64,000 nt of DNA, from assembly GCA_016712345.1 (NCBI GenBank), contig JADJRH010000011.1, positions 4,588,001 through 4,652,000 of the forward strand, in the 5' to 3' direction. The stretch is from Polyangiaceae bacterium (GTDB lineage: Bacteria; Myxococcota_A; Polyangia; Polyangiales; Polyangiaceae). Both the position numbers and the translations under genes were made by a program. Positions 7,568 through 15,921 of this stretch are shown here, one piece after another (the first letter of the stretch is position 1; the number at the start of each line of letters is the position of its first letter). The notes beneath the pieces are model-generated. The model had not been told where the DNA came from. It did no database searches and saw only the letters and a program-made list of their open reading frames with translations.

Positions 7568-10050
7568 CGCCGCACCACCAACGTCAGAAGGCGATCTTGG
7601 GCTCCTCCCGCGATCGTCAAGGTGCCTGTGCCGTTGGCGGACGTGATTTCAAGGTTGCCGGATCCCTCGGCGTGAATGGTGTACCCATCAGCCACACTTT
7701 CCACGCAGGGTGCCACCACGGGATCGGCGCAGGCGCCCACCGCTCCACCTTCCCAAGCAAAGGTGAGATCGCCCGTCAGATCTCCCGATTGAGAAAGGGA
7801 GTAGGTTAAACCACCGGTTTCAGTGAACGATCCTTCCCCTCCCAAAAATGCGTACACAACGCGGCTGTCGCCGACACTTTCAGGTCCGGGAACTTCTGGG
7901 GAGCTGTTGACAAGGGTCATCACGCCGTCGGGCAAAGCGACAATGACCGAACCTGCCCGCGCAAACACGGGAATTTCCGTCAGGTCGGCCGTCACATCCA
8001 GGGTAGATCCGCCGGAGACAGCACCGCCGCCTTGCCACGGATACCAGGTGCCTTCAGGAAGGTATACCGAGCGGGACGTTTTACCTTTTGTCACCACGGG
8101 GGCAACGAGGAGGTTGTCTCCAATCATCACTTCGTCGAGCAACGACCAGGCCTGCGGGTCGTTTGGGTAGGCCATGAAGAGGCCGCGCCAAATGGGGACA
8201 CCCGTTTCGGATGCGTGTTTGGCAAGCGCTTCCCACATGGGTAGAAGAGCAATGTGAAGCTTGGTGTAATTTCGATAATGGGCAATCGTTTCAGCGTCGG
8301 TATCCCAGCGCCATTGGCCCTGATTTTTCACTGGATCCATACCGGGGTAAGACGACGGTTTGGTTCCGTGATGTGTACGCATTACCGGCGACCAGGCGCC
8401 GAGCGATGCCCACCTGAAAAATGTTTCTTTGCTGGTGACTTCGTTGGTGGCCGATTGATACCCGCCGATGTCATGTCCGTAGGTAGAAACGCCAGTCACT
8501 CCCAGTCCAATTCCAATGGGTAGAACGGTGGGCAAACCGTCGTCGGGTTGCATGTCTGTGCGCTGGTCGCCTGCCCAAATCACATCGGCCAGTTGAGGTG
8601 TGCCGAGCCACCCGCTGCGGCCGAAAAACAGGCGTTCTTTGCCGTCGGGCGCCGTATCAATCGCCTCGCGGGCCGTTTGTTGCCACAGCACAGGGTAGAT
8701 ATTGTGAATGTCGTTTCCCGACCCGCCGAAGGTGACACTGTCGGTGGGGAGCCACTCGGCAAAGTCGTTCATCCAGCCGTCGGCACCAAGGGCCATGGCA
8801 TCGTGCATTTTCCCAATCACCCAGGCGCGGGCGTCGGGGTTAGTCAGGTCGACCAAACTTGAGTCGGTAAACTTGGCGCCCGTAAATGTGTACGTGCTGC
8901 CGTCGGCCTTTTTAATGAGATACCCCTTTGATTCAAGCTCGGTCCATACGCTTGAGCTTTTATAGATGAAGGGGTTAAAGTACACATGAAAGTCAAACCC
9001 GAGGGCGTGAAGGTCATTCGCGAGTTGGGCAAAGTTGGGGTAGAGATTTTCGTCCACCTTCCATTCTTCTGACAGTGAATACCCATCGCCGCTCCACTCA
9101 GCGCCTTTCCAGTCTTCACTCCAGATCACGCTGCTCGGAACATCTTCATCCCGCAGGCGTTGGGCCATTGCGCGCACGGCATCGCTGCCAAAAATGCCGT
9201 CGTTCCAAGGAGCAAACGCCACCCGAGGTGGCAAACGCGGTCTTCCAAACGTGGCCGAAGATCGGGTTAATGCAGCGTCGGCCGTTGGACCGTCAAACAC
9301 GTGCAGTTTGGCGGGCATTGTCAACTCAACGCGAGCCGCCGTTTCCGATTCTGAACATAGAGCAAATCGCGCCTCCAAGTTGGTTTCCGCCGTGAGAACA
9401 TACCCACGCCGGGCGAGGTATTGAGGAATGGGGATGTGACTTGAATGGCGTCTACCCACGAGGTACCACGCCAATGTGTACTCATCGTGGTCCACCTTCC
9501 CAATGCCCTGCTCTTGTACAAACGTGGGCACTGTTTGGCCGCGGTGGTTCACGTCGTGGGTTTGGGAGCCAAACCCCGCAAAAGCGTCGGCCTCGTCGCA
9601 CGCAAACCCCATTGAAAAGCGGCGCTCGGGGCCCTCCCCCGGGGTGATGTCAAAGACCAGGTGCCCCTCTTCGGGGGTGGTTAATCGAACCTGGGCAAGC
9701 GCTTTACCACCCTCGTCCCGAAGGGTCAGAACCGAGGCATCGGCGTCGGTCTCTGTGCCAATTTTTGCCGCCGGTTTCCAAGGGCCGTTGGTGACGTCGT
9801 CGGGCTTAAACGCTCCAAACTGCATGTCGTAGGTAATGGTGAGATCGCGAACCGCAAAGCCCACAAGCGGCGGTTCGCCCTCCGCAACTTCACCCGACTC
9901 CAAACCGTCGAGGAGCACGCGGCCGTCGGCCGACGCTACTGTCAGACGCGATCCACCTGCGAGCGTGGCGCGAAAACCGCCAGAAATGCCCAGATCAAGC
10001 GGCTTTTCAGGAAGAGGCGGGTCGCCCTCGTCGTAACAGCCAACGAGCAA
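7564..10050 (-). CDS. GH31 glycoside hydrolase, probable lipoprotein
   Basis: Alpha-glycosidase of family GH31, 828 aa from the TTG at 10050. The N-terminal beta domain precedes a TIM barrel with the catalytic nucleophile Asp in GADGWMNDFAEWLPTD (about residue 425) and the acid/base Asp in WAGDQ (about 494), then HDIGGY and PVMRTHHG. The WMxDF(G/A)EWLPTD and AGDQ pattern resembles the YihQ/sulfoquinovosidase-like branch, but substrate specificity cannot be assigned by eye. The visible N-terminus (MLVGCYDEGDPP) is only the tail of a lipobox. Upstream in the same frame lies ILGAVGTACVLLLVGC without an ATG, whereas ATG 10091 (MKRSS) is in another frame. A one-base shift would restore a full lipoprotein signal. 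Confidence 0.9.
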   Translation of the reverse strand: MLVGCYDEGDPPLPEKPLDLGISGGFRATLAGGSRLTVASADGRVLLDGLESGEVAEGEPPLVGFAVRDLTITYDMQFGAFKPDDVTNGPWKPAAKIGTETDADASVLTLRDEGGKALAQVRLTTPEEGHLVFDITPGEGPERRFSMGFACDEADAFAGFGSQTHDVNHRGQTVPTFVQEQGIGKVDHDEYTLAWYLVGRRHSSHIPIPQYLARRGYVLTAETNLEARFALCSESETAARVELTMPAKLHVFDGPTADAALTRSSATFGRPRLPPRVAFAPWNDGIFGSDAVRAMAQRLRDEDVPSSVIWSEDWKGAEWSGDGYSLSEEWKVDENLYPNFAQLANDLHALGFDFHVYFNPFIYKSSSVWTELESKGYLIKKADGSTYTFTGAKFTDSSLVDLTNPDARAWVIGKMHDAMALGADGWMNDFAEWLPTDSVTFGGSGNDIHNIYPVLWQQTAREAIDTAPDGKERLFFGRSGWLGTPQLADVIWAGDQRTDMQPDDGLPTVLPIGIGLGVTGVSTYGHDIGGYQSATNEVTSKETFFRWASLGAWSPVMRTHHGTKPSSYPGMDPVKNQGQWRWDTDAETIAHYRNYTKLHIALLPMWEALAKHASETGVPIWRGLFMAYPNDPQAWSLLDEVMIGDNLLVAPVVTKGKTSRSVYLPEGTWYPWQGGGAVSGGSTLDVTADLTEIPVFARAGSVIVALPDGVMTLVNSSPEVPGPESVGDSRVVYAFLGGEGSFTETGGLTYSLSQSGDLTGDLTFAWEGGAVGACADPVVAPCVESVADGYTIHAEGSGNLEITSANGTGTLTIAGGAQDRLLTLVVRR

Positions 10051-10146
10051 GAGTACACATGCGGTACCGACAGCGCCGAGGATCGCTTCATGGTGGCGAT
10101 CCCTATAGCGAAGGCCCGATCAATTAAGAAGGGAGCGTTGCCGGGC

Positions 10147-10258
10147 ACCGGACTGTTGCGCCGCGCCTTCGCTTTGCCGCTTTGGCGACGGGCAAGGGTG
10201 TCCCGGACGTCAAGACAAGACTGGATCCGGGCTTTGCAGGAGCGGTTGGCTGAAGGAA
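10147..10258 (-). repeat. Right arm of a long inverted repeat
   Basis: Reverse-complement partner of 6577-6695. The pair closely flanks the GH31-DUF309 operon. No transposase is present between or beside the arms. Confidence 0.75.
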
Positions 10259-10277
10259 CTACTCGATCGGCTTCGTT

Positions 10278-10511
10278 TTAGCTGGATGCGGGCAACGTTG
10301 CGATCTGAGCAAGCACTTCATCCGGTTCTGGGAAACGCCCTTCTTTGTGCTTGGAGAAGACGAGTTTGCCGTTGACTGTCACGTCGAAAACGCCTCCTCC
10401 ACCGTGCTGAAGAACCGTATCGACGCCGAACTTCTGCTGGATGGCGGCCGCGAGACCCGCAGCCCTCGGCTTGTAGTTTCAGACCACGCAGTACTTGATG
10501 ACGACGTTCAT
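10278..10511 (-). CDS. SelW-like selenoprotein (Rdx family), in-frame UGA as Sec
   Basis: 77-residue thioredoxin-like protein of the SelW/SelT/SelH (Rdx) family, cytoplasmic, presumed redox function. The frame starts at ATG 10511 (MNVVIKYCVV), meets TGA at 10481-10479 as codon 11, and continues NYKPRAAGLAAAIQQKFGVD...GGGGVFDVTVNGKLVFSKHKEGRFPEPDEV to TAA at 10278-10280. Reading the TGA as selenocysteine gives the exact family motif YCxxU, followed by the conserved PRA, GxFxV, SK and GRFP positions, so this is not a broken gene. Just after the TGA, GCCGAG and CUC..GGC can form a stem with a loop (GGCUGCGGGU) about 15 nt downstream, a position fitting a bacterial SECIS. No sel genes are in the window. 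An ordinary gene caller would miss or truncate this gene. Confidence 0.9.
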
Positions 10512-10677
10512 AGCCGGCGGACAATGATCTGAACTTGGGGCAAAGGCAAGCGAACGTGTCGCGCGCGAGGCTACCAAGCGCCTGAAAGTGCTGCCTTTAC
10601 GCGCTCCGCGAGACGTCGCGTGCACCTCGCTGCGATCCGCATTGGGTTTCATCCAAATCTGTCGCACGCTGGCTCTA

Positions 10678-12528
10678 ATGAGCGCCGTCGCCGCCGTGTT
10701 CCACCGCGATCGGGCCCGCGTCGATCCGGCGCTTGTGACCGCGCTTTTGCAAGCTCCACCGGCTCAGGGTGCGCAACGTCCCCGCGTGTGGTCGCAAGGT
10801 GAAGCCGCCCTTGGAGTGCGACTTTTTCATGCGCGAAAAAGCAGCGACGATGGCCTATTTTTCGAGCGCGATCTCGCTGTTGCGTTGACCGGTCGAATTG
10901 ACAATCGGAGCGAGATTGCCCGCCTCTGCAAAGCCAATCGATCGCTCGAAACCGACGCGGAACATGTGGCGGCGGCGTACCGTGCGTTTGGTGTGGCATT
11001 CGCTGAACATCTCGTCGGCGACTTCGCCGTTGTGATCTGGGACGGGCATCTTCGCGAGCTGATTTTGGCGCGCGATCCCCTCGGCGCGCGATCCCTTTTT
11101 TACTTTGAAAAGCGGGGCGAAGTGCACGTTGCTTCGCAGATCGAGGCGCTCCTTACGAGCCCTGCCGCGCCGCCGCACGCTGTCCGCTTCGACAACGTCG
11201 CGCTCCTTCTGGCCGAGCGCTATGTCGAAGATCACGGCCCTCTCTTGGCAGACATTTCATCTGTTTTGCCGGGAGAAACAGTGCGAATCGGTGCCGGTGT
11301 CGATCGACACCAAAAGAAGGTTTGGCCAATTGCAAAACCGCTTCTCGCGCTTTCGGAAAGCGATGCCGCCGACCTCTTTTTCGACACCCTGAAAACAGCG
11401 GTGATGCGACGCATGCGCGGTGCCGAACGCGTCGCTGTTCACGTCTCGGGAGGCCTTGATTCATCCTCGATCGCGGTGCTCGCCGCCCATGTCGCAAACG
11501 AAAATGGGCAAGCTCCTCCCGTTCTCGTGCGGTGCGTTTTTCCAGGCCTTTCATGTGACGAGTCGACGTTCAGTCAGGCGGTGGCAGACCATCTGCGCCT
11601 GCCCATTTCTTCGGTGGCGCTGCCGGGCGATCTCAATGCGTACACACCAAGCGCGGCAGCGAGCAAAGCCGCTCTCACAAATCCGTTCAGCGAAATGTTG
11701 GCTGGACAAATCGCCGCGGCGGCGGCCCAAGGTGTACACACCACCCTCACGGGCGCGGGCAGCGATCAGCTCCTGCAACCCACCGGGTATGAACTGGCGG
11801 ACGCCCTGTTGCGACGGGATGCGTCGGCGGTAAGCGAGTGGTCGGGCCTTCGTGAAACACCTTTTTCGCGCGCCCCGGCCAAGAAAATTCTGCGAATGGG
11901 GTTTGGCCGCATCTGGCCCGATTCGCTCCGATCGCTTGGCCGGGCGCTTGTGGGCCGACGTGTACACATGCCTGAATGGATGACCAAAACAGCACAATCG
12001 GCTGTGCGCCGATATTTGGTCCCACCTCTCGGTGGACGCGACTTTGCCTCGTTTCCAAGCCTTTCTTCGCGCCGCCTCGCCACGCAACTCATCTGGGATC
12101 CCGACTATCGGTATTCAATCGCGCTCGCCAATGCGGTTGGGGCTGCTCACTCGGCCGAACTTTGCCACCCGTTTTTTGATCGCGATGTGATCGATCTTCT
12201 CCTTCAATTTCAGGCCGAACAGAGATCGCCCACGCGCCCGCCAAAACTTCTTCTCCGCCGTGCAATGCGGCGCCTCCTGCCGCAGGTCATCGCACTGAGG
12301 GAGAGCGTTGCCGAGTTTTCGCCGTTCGTCCGAGCCGCGCTCATTGAGCCTCACGGCGCCGAGATCGAGCGCCTCCTGCAAAACGGAAGGCTCGCGGATC
12401 TGGGCCTTATTGAACCGAAGAGCGTAACCCTCATCGTTCAACAGGCGCGCTCCGGGGACAACTTCGTGTTGCGCGACGTGGTGAGTTTGACCTCGGTCGA
12501 AACATACCTTCGCCGCATTCTTGGCTAA
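10678..12528 (+). CDS. Asparagine synthase-like protein lacking the glutaminase Cys
   Basis: 616 aa from ATG 10678 (MSAVAAVFHRDRARVDP). The N-terminal part is a class II glutamine-amidotransferase-like domain (GRIDNRSEIA, HLVGDFAVVIWDG, LARDPLGARSLFY). The C-terminal part is an ATP-pyrophosphatase domain with the PP-loop VSGGLDSS near residue 257. True AsnB begins Met-Cys, with Cys2 as the glutaminase nucleophile. Here position 2 is Ser, so glutamine hydrolysis is probably lost, as in beta-lactam synthetase or lasso-peptide cyclases, or ammonia is used directly. No lasso precursor, RRE or protease gene is nearby. A chosen start further upstream would not add a Cys2. thiC follows after 81 bp on the same strand. 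Confidence 0.85.
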   Translation: MSAVAAVFHRDRARVDPALVTALLQAPPAQGAQRPRVWSQGEAALGVRLFHARKSSDDGLFFERDLAVALTGRIDNRSEIARLCKANRSLETDAEHVAAAYRAFGVAFAEHLVGDFAVVIWDGHLRELILARDPLGARSLFYFEKRGEVHVASQIEALLTSPAAPPHAVRFDNVALLLAERYVEDHGPLLADISSVLPGETVRIGAGVDRHQKKVWPIAKPLLALSESDAADLFFDTLKTAVMRRMRGAERVAVHVSGGLDSSSIAVLAAHVANENGQAPPVLVRCVFPGLSCDESTFSQAVADHLRLPISSVALPGDLNAYTPSAAASKAALTNPFSEMLAGQIAAAAAQGVHTTLTGAGSDQLLQPTGYELADALLRRDASAVSEWSGLRETPFSRAPAKKILRMGFGRIWPDSLRSLGRALVGRRVHMPEWMTKTAQSAVRRYLVPPLGGRDFASFPSLSSRRLATQLIWDPDYRYSIALANAVGAAHSAELCHPFFDRDVIDLLLQFQAEQRSPTRPPKLLLRRAMRRLLPQVIALRESVAEFSPFVRAALIEPHGAEIERLLQNGRLADLGLIEPKSVTLIVQQARSGDNFVLRDVVSLTSVETYLRRILG

Positions 12529-12609
12529 GTGGATTGCCATTTCCTGCCCACACATCTAGAGCATTCACCCGTTTCAGCGGGCCCATCGCTCGCGACCAAG
12601 GAGTTCACA

Positions 12610-14004
12610 ATGCTTCGATCCGAGTGGGTGCAAAAGCGCGCTTCTTCGCAAAACCAAACGCAAATGCACTTTGCGCGCAAAGGCATCGTTACCGAAGAGA
12701 TCGAATTTGTTGCGCGCCGTGAAGGCCTTTCGCCCGAGCTTGTTCGCGATGAAGTCGCGCGCGGCCGCATGGTCATTCCGGCCAACATCCAGCATCAAAA
12801 TCTCGAACCGATGGCCATCGGCATCGCTTCCAAGTGCAAAGTCAACGCAAACATCGGCAACAGCGCCGTTGTGAGCGACACCGAGGGTGAACTTTGCAAG
12901 CTCGCGGCGTGCCTCAAATACGGCGCCGACACCGTGATGGACCTTTCCACCGGCGGCGACATCGACGGCATTCGCAGAGCGATCTTGGCCGCGTCACCGG
13001 TACCGATCGGCACCGTCCCTGTGTACCAAGCGCTTCAGGTTGCAAAGAGCGTTCAAAAAATGACCGCTCAAGACCTTCTCGACATCCTTGAACACCAGGC
13101 CAAACAAGGCGTCGACTACTTCACCATCCACGCAGGTGTACTCAGGGCCCATCTCCCGCTCGTTAAAGATCGCATCACCGGCATTGTGTCGCGCGGCGGC
13201 TCGATCATGGCGCAGTGGATGTTGGAGCACGGCGCGGAAAACCCGTTTTACGTCCATTGGGACAAGGTGCTCGACATCTGCGCCCGCTACGACGTCACCA
13301 TCTCCGCCGGTGACGGGCTTCGCCCCGGTTGTTTGCACGACGCAAGCGACGCGGCCCAATTCGCCGAACTTGCAACGCTGGGTGAACTCACAAAGCGCGC
13401 TTGGGAAAAAGACGTTCAAGTCATGATTGAAGGCCCCGGACACGTGCCCTTCGACCAAATCGAAATGAACGTTAAAAAGCAAATGGAGGTCTGCCACGAG
13501 GCTCCGTTTTACGTGCTCGGTCCGCTCGTCACCGACATTGCGCCCGGATATGACCACATCACAAGCTGCATCGGCGCGACAATGGCCGGTTTCGCAGGCG
13601 CCGCCATGCTCTGTTACGTCACCCCCAAAGAGCACCTCGGCCTCCCCAACGTCGACGACGTGCGTCAGGGCCTCATCGCCTACAAAATCGCGGCCCACGC
13701 GGCCGACGTTGCGCGCAAGCGCCCCGGCGCCCGCGATCGCGATGATGAACTAAGCCGCGCTCGTTACGCGTTTGATTGGAACAAGCAGTTCGCGCTTTCG
13801 CTCGACCCTGAAACCGCGCGCTCCATGCACGATGAAACGCTCTCGGACGAATACTTTAAGACTGCCGAGTTTTGCTCCATGTGCGGGCCCAAGTTCTGCT
13901 CCATGCACATCAATCGCGCGGTTGTGGAGCACTTCGGCGGCGCGCAGACAGAAGGCGCCGAGCAGGCCGCGCAGGGCAAACGTTCGCTCCAACTTTTCCC
14001 GTGA
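12610..14004 (+). CDS. thiC: Phosphomethylpyrimidine synthase ThiC
   Basis: 464-aa radical SAM enzyme converting aminoimidazole ribotide to HMP-phosphate in thiamine synthesis. ATG 12610 is preceded by AAGGAG at about 12597-12602; the longer frame (from 12529) has no family-like sequence. Recognisable ThiC stretches are ANIQHQNLEPMAIG, KVNANIGNSA, GADTVMDLSTGGD, PGHVPFDQI and DIAPGYDHI. The [4Fe-4S] cluster is bound by the C-terminal CSMCGPKFC motif (C-x2-C-x4-C, around residues 423-430). The length matches the shorter ThiC form without the N-terminal extension. No TPP riboswitch box is visible in the 81-bp leader. Confidence 0.97.
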   Translation: MLRSEWVQKRASSQNQTQMHFARKGIVTEEIEFVARREGLSPELVRDEVARGRMVIPANIQHQNLEPMAIGIASKCKVNANIGNSAVVSDTEGELCKLAACLKYGADTVMDLSTGGDIDGIRRAILAASPVPIGTVPVYQALQVAKSVQKMTAQDLLDILEHQAKQGVDYFTIHAGVLRAHLPLVKDRITGIVSRGGSIMAQWMLEHGAENPFYVHWDKVLDICARYDVTISAGDGLRPGCLHDASDAAQFAELATLGELTKRAWEKDVQVMIEGPGHVPFDQIEMNVKKQMEVCHEAPFYVLGPLVTDIAPGYDHITSCIGATMAGFAGAAMLCYVTPKEHLGLPNVDDVRQGLIAYKIAAHAADVARKRPGARDRDDELSRARYAFDWNKQFALSLDPETARSMHDETLSDEYFKTAEFCSMCGPKFCSMHINRAVVEHFGGAQTEGAEQAAQGKRSLQLFP

Positions 14005-14130
14005 TGCGTACACAAATCGCGGAGTACACCTCACAGCCGCGCAGCGTGTGTACATGCCTCCATTTGCGTACACATCATCTGTTGCGTACACAACAACACC
14101 CCGAAGACAACAACGCCTGATGCGTACACA
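14004..14130. repeat. Second cluster of GCGTACAC words
   Basis: Between thiC and the next lipoprotein lie GCGTACAC at 14006-14013, 14066-14073, 14084-14091 and 14122-14129, plus GAGTACACC near 14023 and GTGTACAT near 14046. The last copy forms ATGCGTACACAT, the start of the next gene, exactly as at 2038. The 38-codon frame from ATG 14004 consists mostly of these words and is not credible as a protein. Confidence 0.6.
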
Positions 14131-14785
14131 TTCCGCGCCCCGCACTTCTTCCGTCTCCGCGCCGCACGGCTGTCTTCTCGCGTTCTTCCTTGTTGCCTGT
14201 TCACCGTCTCCGGCCCCCAACCCAACACCTTCTTCTCAGCCTTCAGGCGTTGCAACAGCGGCCGAGTTGCACCATGCGCCTCGTCCTCTTCGCGGCGAAG
14301 CGCCGGGAGGCAGCCCACGTCGAAGTGATCCGTATTGGAAAGAAGCGTTGGGAGGCGACCCGCTCGCCCTGCGCGCGCTCGCCGAGCATGAAGGCGCCCT
14401 CGGTTTGCTCGAAGGCGTCGAAGACGGCGGTGATCTTTTTCGCGTTGCCGTGAGCGCGTTGCCTTTCGCTTCCGATGCCGATCTCGCTCTTGGCAGGCTC
14501 GGCGAAATCGCGCTCCTCGAAGATGCAGCGCTCGCCGACGCGTCGGTCTCCTCGTTGCGGCTCATCGCAATGCAAAAACCAACGCGCGGTGAACTGCTCG
14601 ATCCCGATGGAGTATCCAACGCCGCGCACGCGCTCGCCGTTCTTGCATCGCGCGAAAACGCGCCAAAAGAACGCCGCTCCCTCGCCATTTCCGCGGCTCG
14701 CGCGTTCGCCGAGCGAGGCGCACTCGATCCCGCTACCATCCCAACCGCTCTCGATCCGCCTTCTGTGCCGGGTGATTCACCATGA
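14120..14785 (+). CDS. Hypothetical lipoprotein
   Basis: 221-aa predicted lipoprotein. ATG 14120 gives MRTHSAPRTSSVSAPHGC, then LLAFFLVAC as the hydrophobic core and lipobox. After a Pro/Ser-rich linker, the rest is Ala/Leu-rich and helical (ALRALAEHEGALGLLEGV, DAALADASVSSLRLIA, SAARAFAERGAL), with a repeat-like spacing that could be HEAT- or ARM-type. I do not recognise a family. It ends 45 bp before the PilT-like gene on the same strand, so the two are probably in one operon. Confidence 0.7.
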   Translation: MRTHSAPRTSSVSAPHGCLLAFFLVACSPSPAPNPTPSSQPSGVATAAELHHAPRPLRGEAPGGSPRRSDPYWKEALGGDPLALRALAEHEGALGLLEGVEDGGDLFRVAVSALPFASDADLALGRLGEIALLEDAALADASVSSLRLIAMQKPTRGELLDPDGVSNAAHALAVLASRENAPKERRSLAISAARAFAERGALDPATIPTALDPPSVPGDSP

Positions 14786-14830
14786 CCCGTTTGTCCGCTT
14801 GCAAGCGTCTGCTCGAAGGCTCGTCAGCTC

Positions 14831-15895
14831 ATGCCTGAAATGCCCCCCACCCCGTACGCCTCCGAGGCCTACCTCCATCAGCTGATTGGCAAAGCTCTCG
14901 CCGCAAACGCGAGCGACATTCATCTGCGAGTTGAAAAGCCGCCGGGAGCGCGCGTGCGCGGCGCCATGGTGTACTTTCGCGTCGACAAAATTCGCCCCGA
15001 AGACACGGAAGCCGCGGCCCACGTCATTCTCGGTGTACGCGGAACCGCCGACATGTTCGCCAAGCTCGGTGAATACGTCACCGCGTACGACGCGGGTACA
15101 CATGGTCGATTCCGCGTCAGTGTGTACCGCGAGCGCGCCGGCCTGGCGATCGTCATGCGCCACATCGCGCCTCAGGTGCCCACGCTTGAAGAAATCGGCG
15201 CCCCCATCGCGGCGCGCGTCCTCGCTGAAGTTGAACGCGGACTTGTACTCATCACGGGCCCGTCGGGCAGCGGTCGAACAACCACCGCAGGCGCCATGAT
15301 CGACCACGTGAACAAAACGTTCCCCAAACACATTGTCACGCTCGAAGACCCTGTTGAGCTAATGCACGTCGACGAAAAAGCCAGCATCAGTCAGCGAGAG
15401 GTTGGCAACGACACGGCGAGCTACCTCACCGGTCTAAACGCCGTCATTCGCCAAGACGCCGATGTTGTCTTCGTCGGAGAAATTCGCGACGCCGAAACGC
15501 TTGAAGCCGCATTCTCCGTGGCTGAAGCGGGTCACATGGTTCTCGCGACAATGGGTACACTTGATGTGATCCGCACGCTCAATCGCCTTGGATCCGTCAG
15601 CAAAAATGCGCGTGAAGCCCGCGAACGCATTGCCGACGCATTGCAGGGAATCGTCTCGCAACGTCTGCTCCCCAAGCGCGACGGATCCGGACTTGTGCTC
15701 GCCGCAGAAGTCCTCGTGGGTACACCCGCCGTGCGCGACGCTCTTCGCAATCCCGAAGACGCTCCGCCGCTCAAAGAACTCATGGAAAAGGGCGTTTCTC
15801 CGTTTGGAATGCAATCGTTTGAAATGCACCTTCGGCAACTCATCGCGCAAAACGTCATCACCAAAGAAGTCGCAAAGGCCGCCGTGGCGCTCTAG
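14831..15895 (+). CDS. PilT-like type IV pilus ATPase with altered Walker A
   Basis: 354-aa secretion/pilus ATPase of the PilT family, which normally powers pilus retraction at the inner membrane. N-terminal PilT signature: LIGKALAANASDIHLRVEKPP. The ATPase core has GPSGSGRTTT at about residues 142-151, where the usual GPTGSGKSTT Lys is replaced by Arg. Next come the Asp box region (IVTLEDPVE), Walker B DVVFVGEIRD (about 211) and a His box AEAGHMVLATMGT in which the usual LHT reads MGT. Two substitutions at nucleotide-handling sites suggest reduced or altered ATPase activity, so this may be a PilT paralogue rather than the main retraction motor. No pil genes are adjacent. bioB follows 26 bp after the stop. 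Confidence 0.9.
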   Translation: MPEMPPTPYASEAYLHQLIGKALAANASDIHLRVEKPPGARVRGAMVYFRVDKIRPEDTEAAAHVILGVRGTADMFAKLGEYVTAYDAGTHGRFRVSVYRERAGLAIVMRHIAPQVPTLEEIGAPIAARVLAEVERGLVLITGPSGSGRTTTAGAMIDHVNKTFPKHIVTLEDPVELMHVDEKASISQREVGNDTASYLTGLNAVIRQDADVVFVGEIRDAETLEAAFSVAEAGHMVLATMGTLDVIRTLNRLGSVSKNAREARERIADALQGIVSQRLLPKRDGSGLVLAAEVLVGTPAVRDALRNPEDAPPLKELMEKGVSPFGMQSFEMHLRQLIAQNVITKEVAKAAVAL

Positions 15896-15921
15896 CGCCG
15901 CATTTGTTACGAGGTCATTCG

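Noticed and set aside
10279..10667. The TGA at 10479-10481 as the end of a short gene or a nonsense mutation
   Set aside because: Sequence on both sides matches one Rdx-family protein, and the TGA sits at the family's Sec/Cys site.
10678..12528. Lasso-peptide cluster around the Asn-synthase-like gene
   Set aside because: No precursor peptide, RRE protein or transglutaminase-like protease is nearby; neighbours are selW-like and thiC.
12529..12609. TPP riboswitch upstream of thiC
   Set aside because: The leader is only about 80 bp and contains no recognisable THI-box (CTGAGA-type) core. A weak CCCG/CGGG hairpin alone is not evidence.
14004..14120. 38-codon frame directly after the thiC stop
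   Set aside because: Its residues come almost entirely from repeated GCGTACAC words; no Shine-Dalgarno and no homologue-like pattern.
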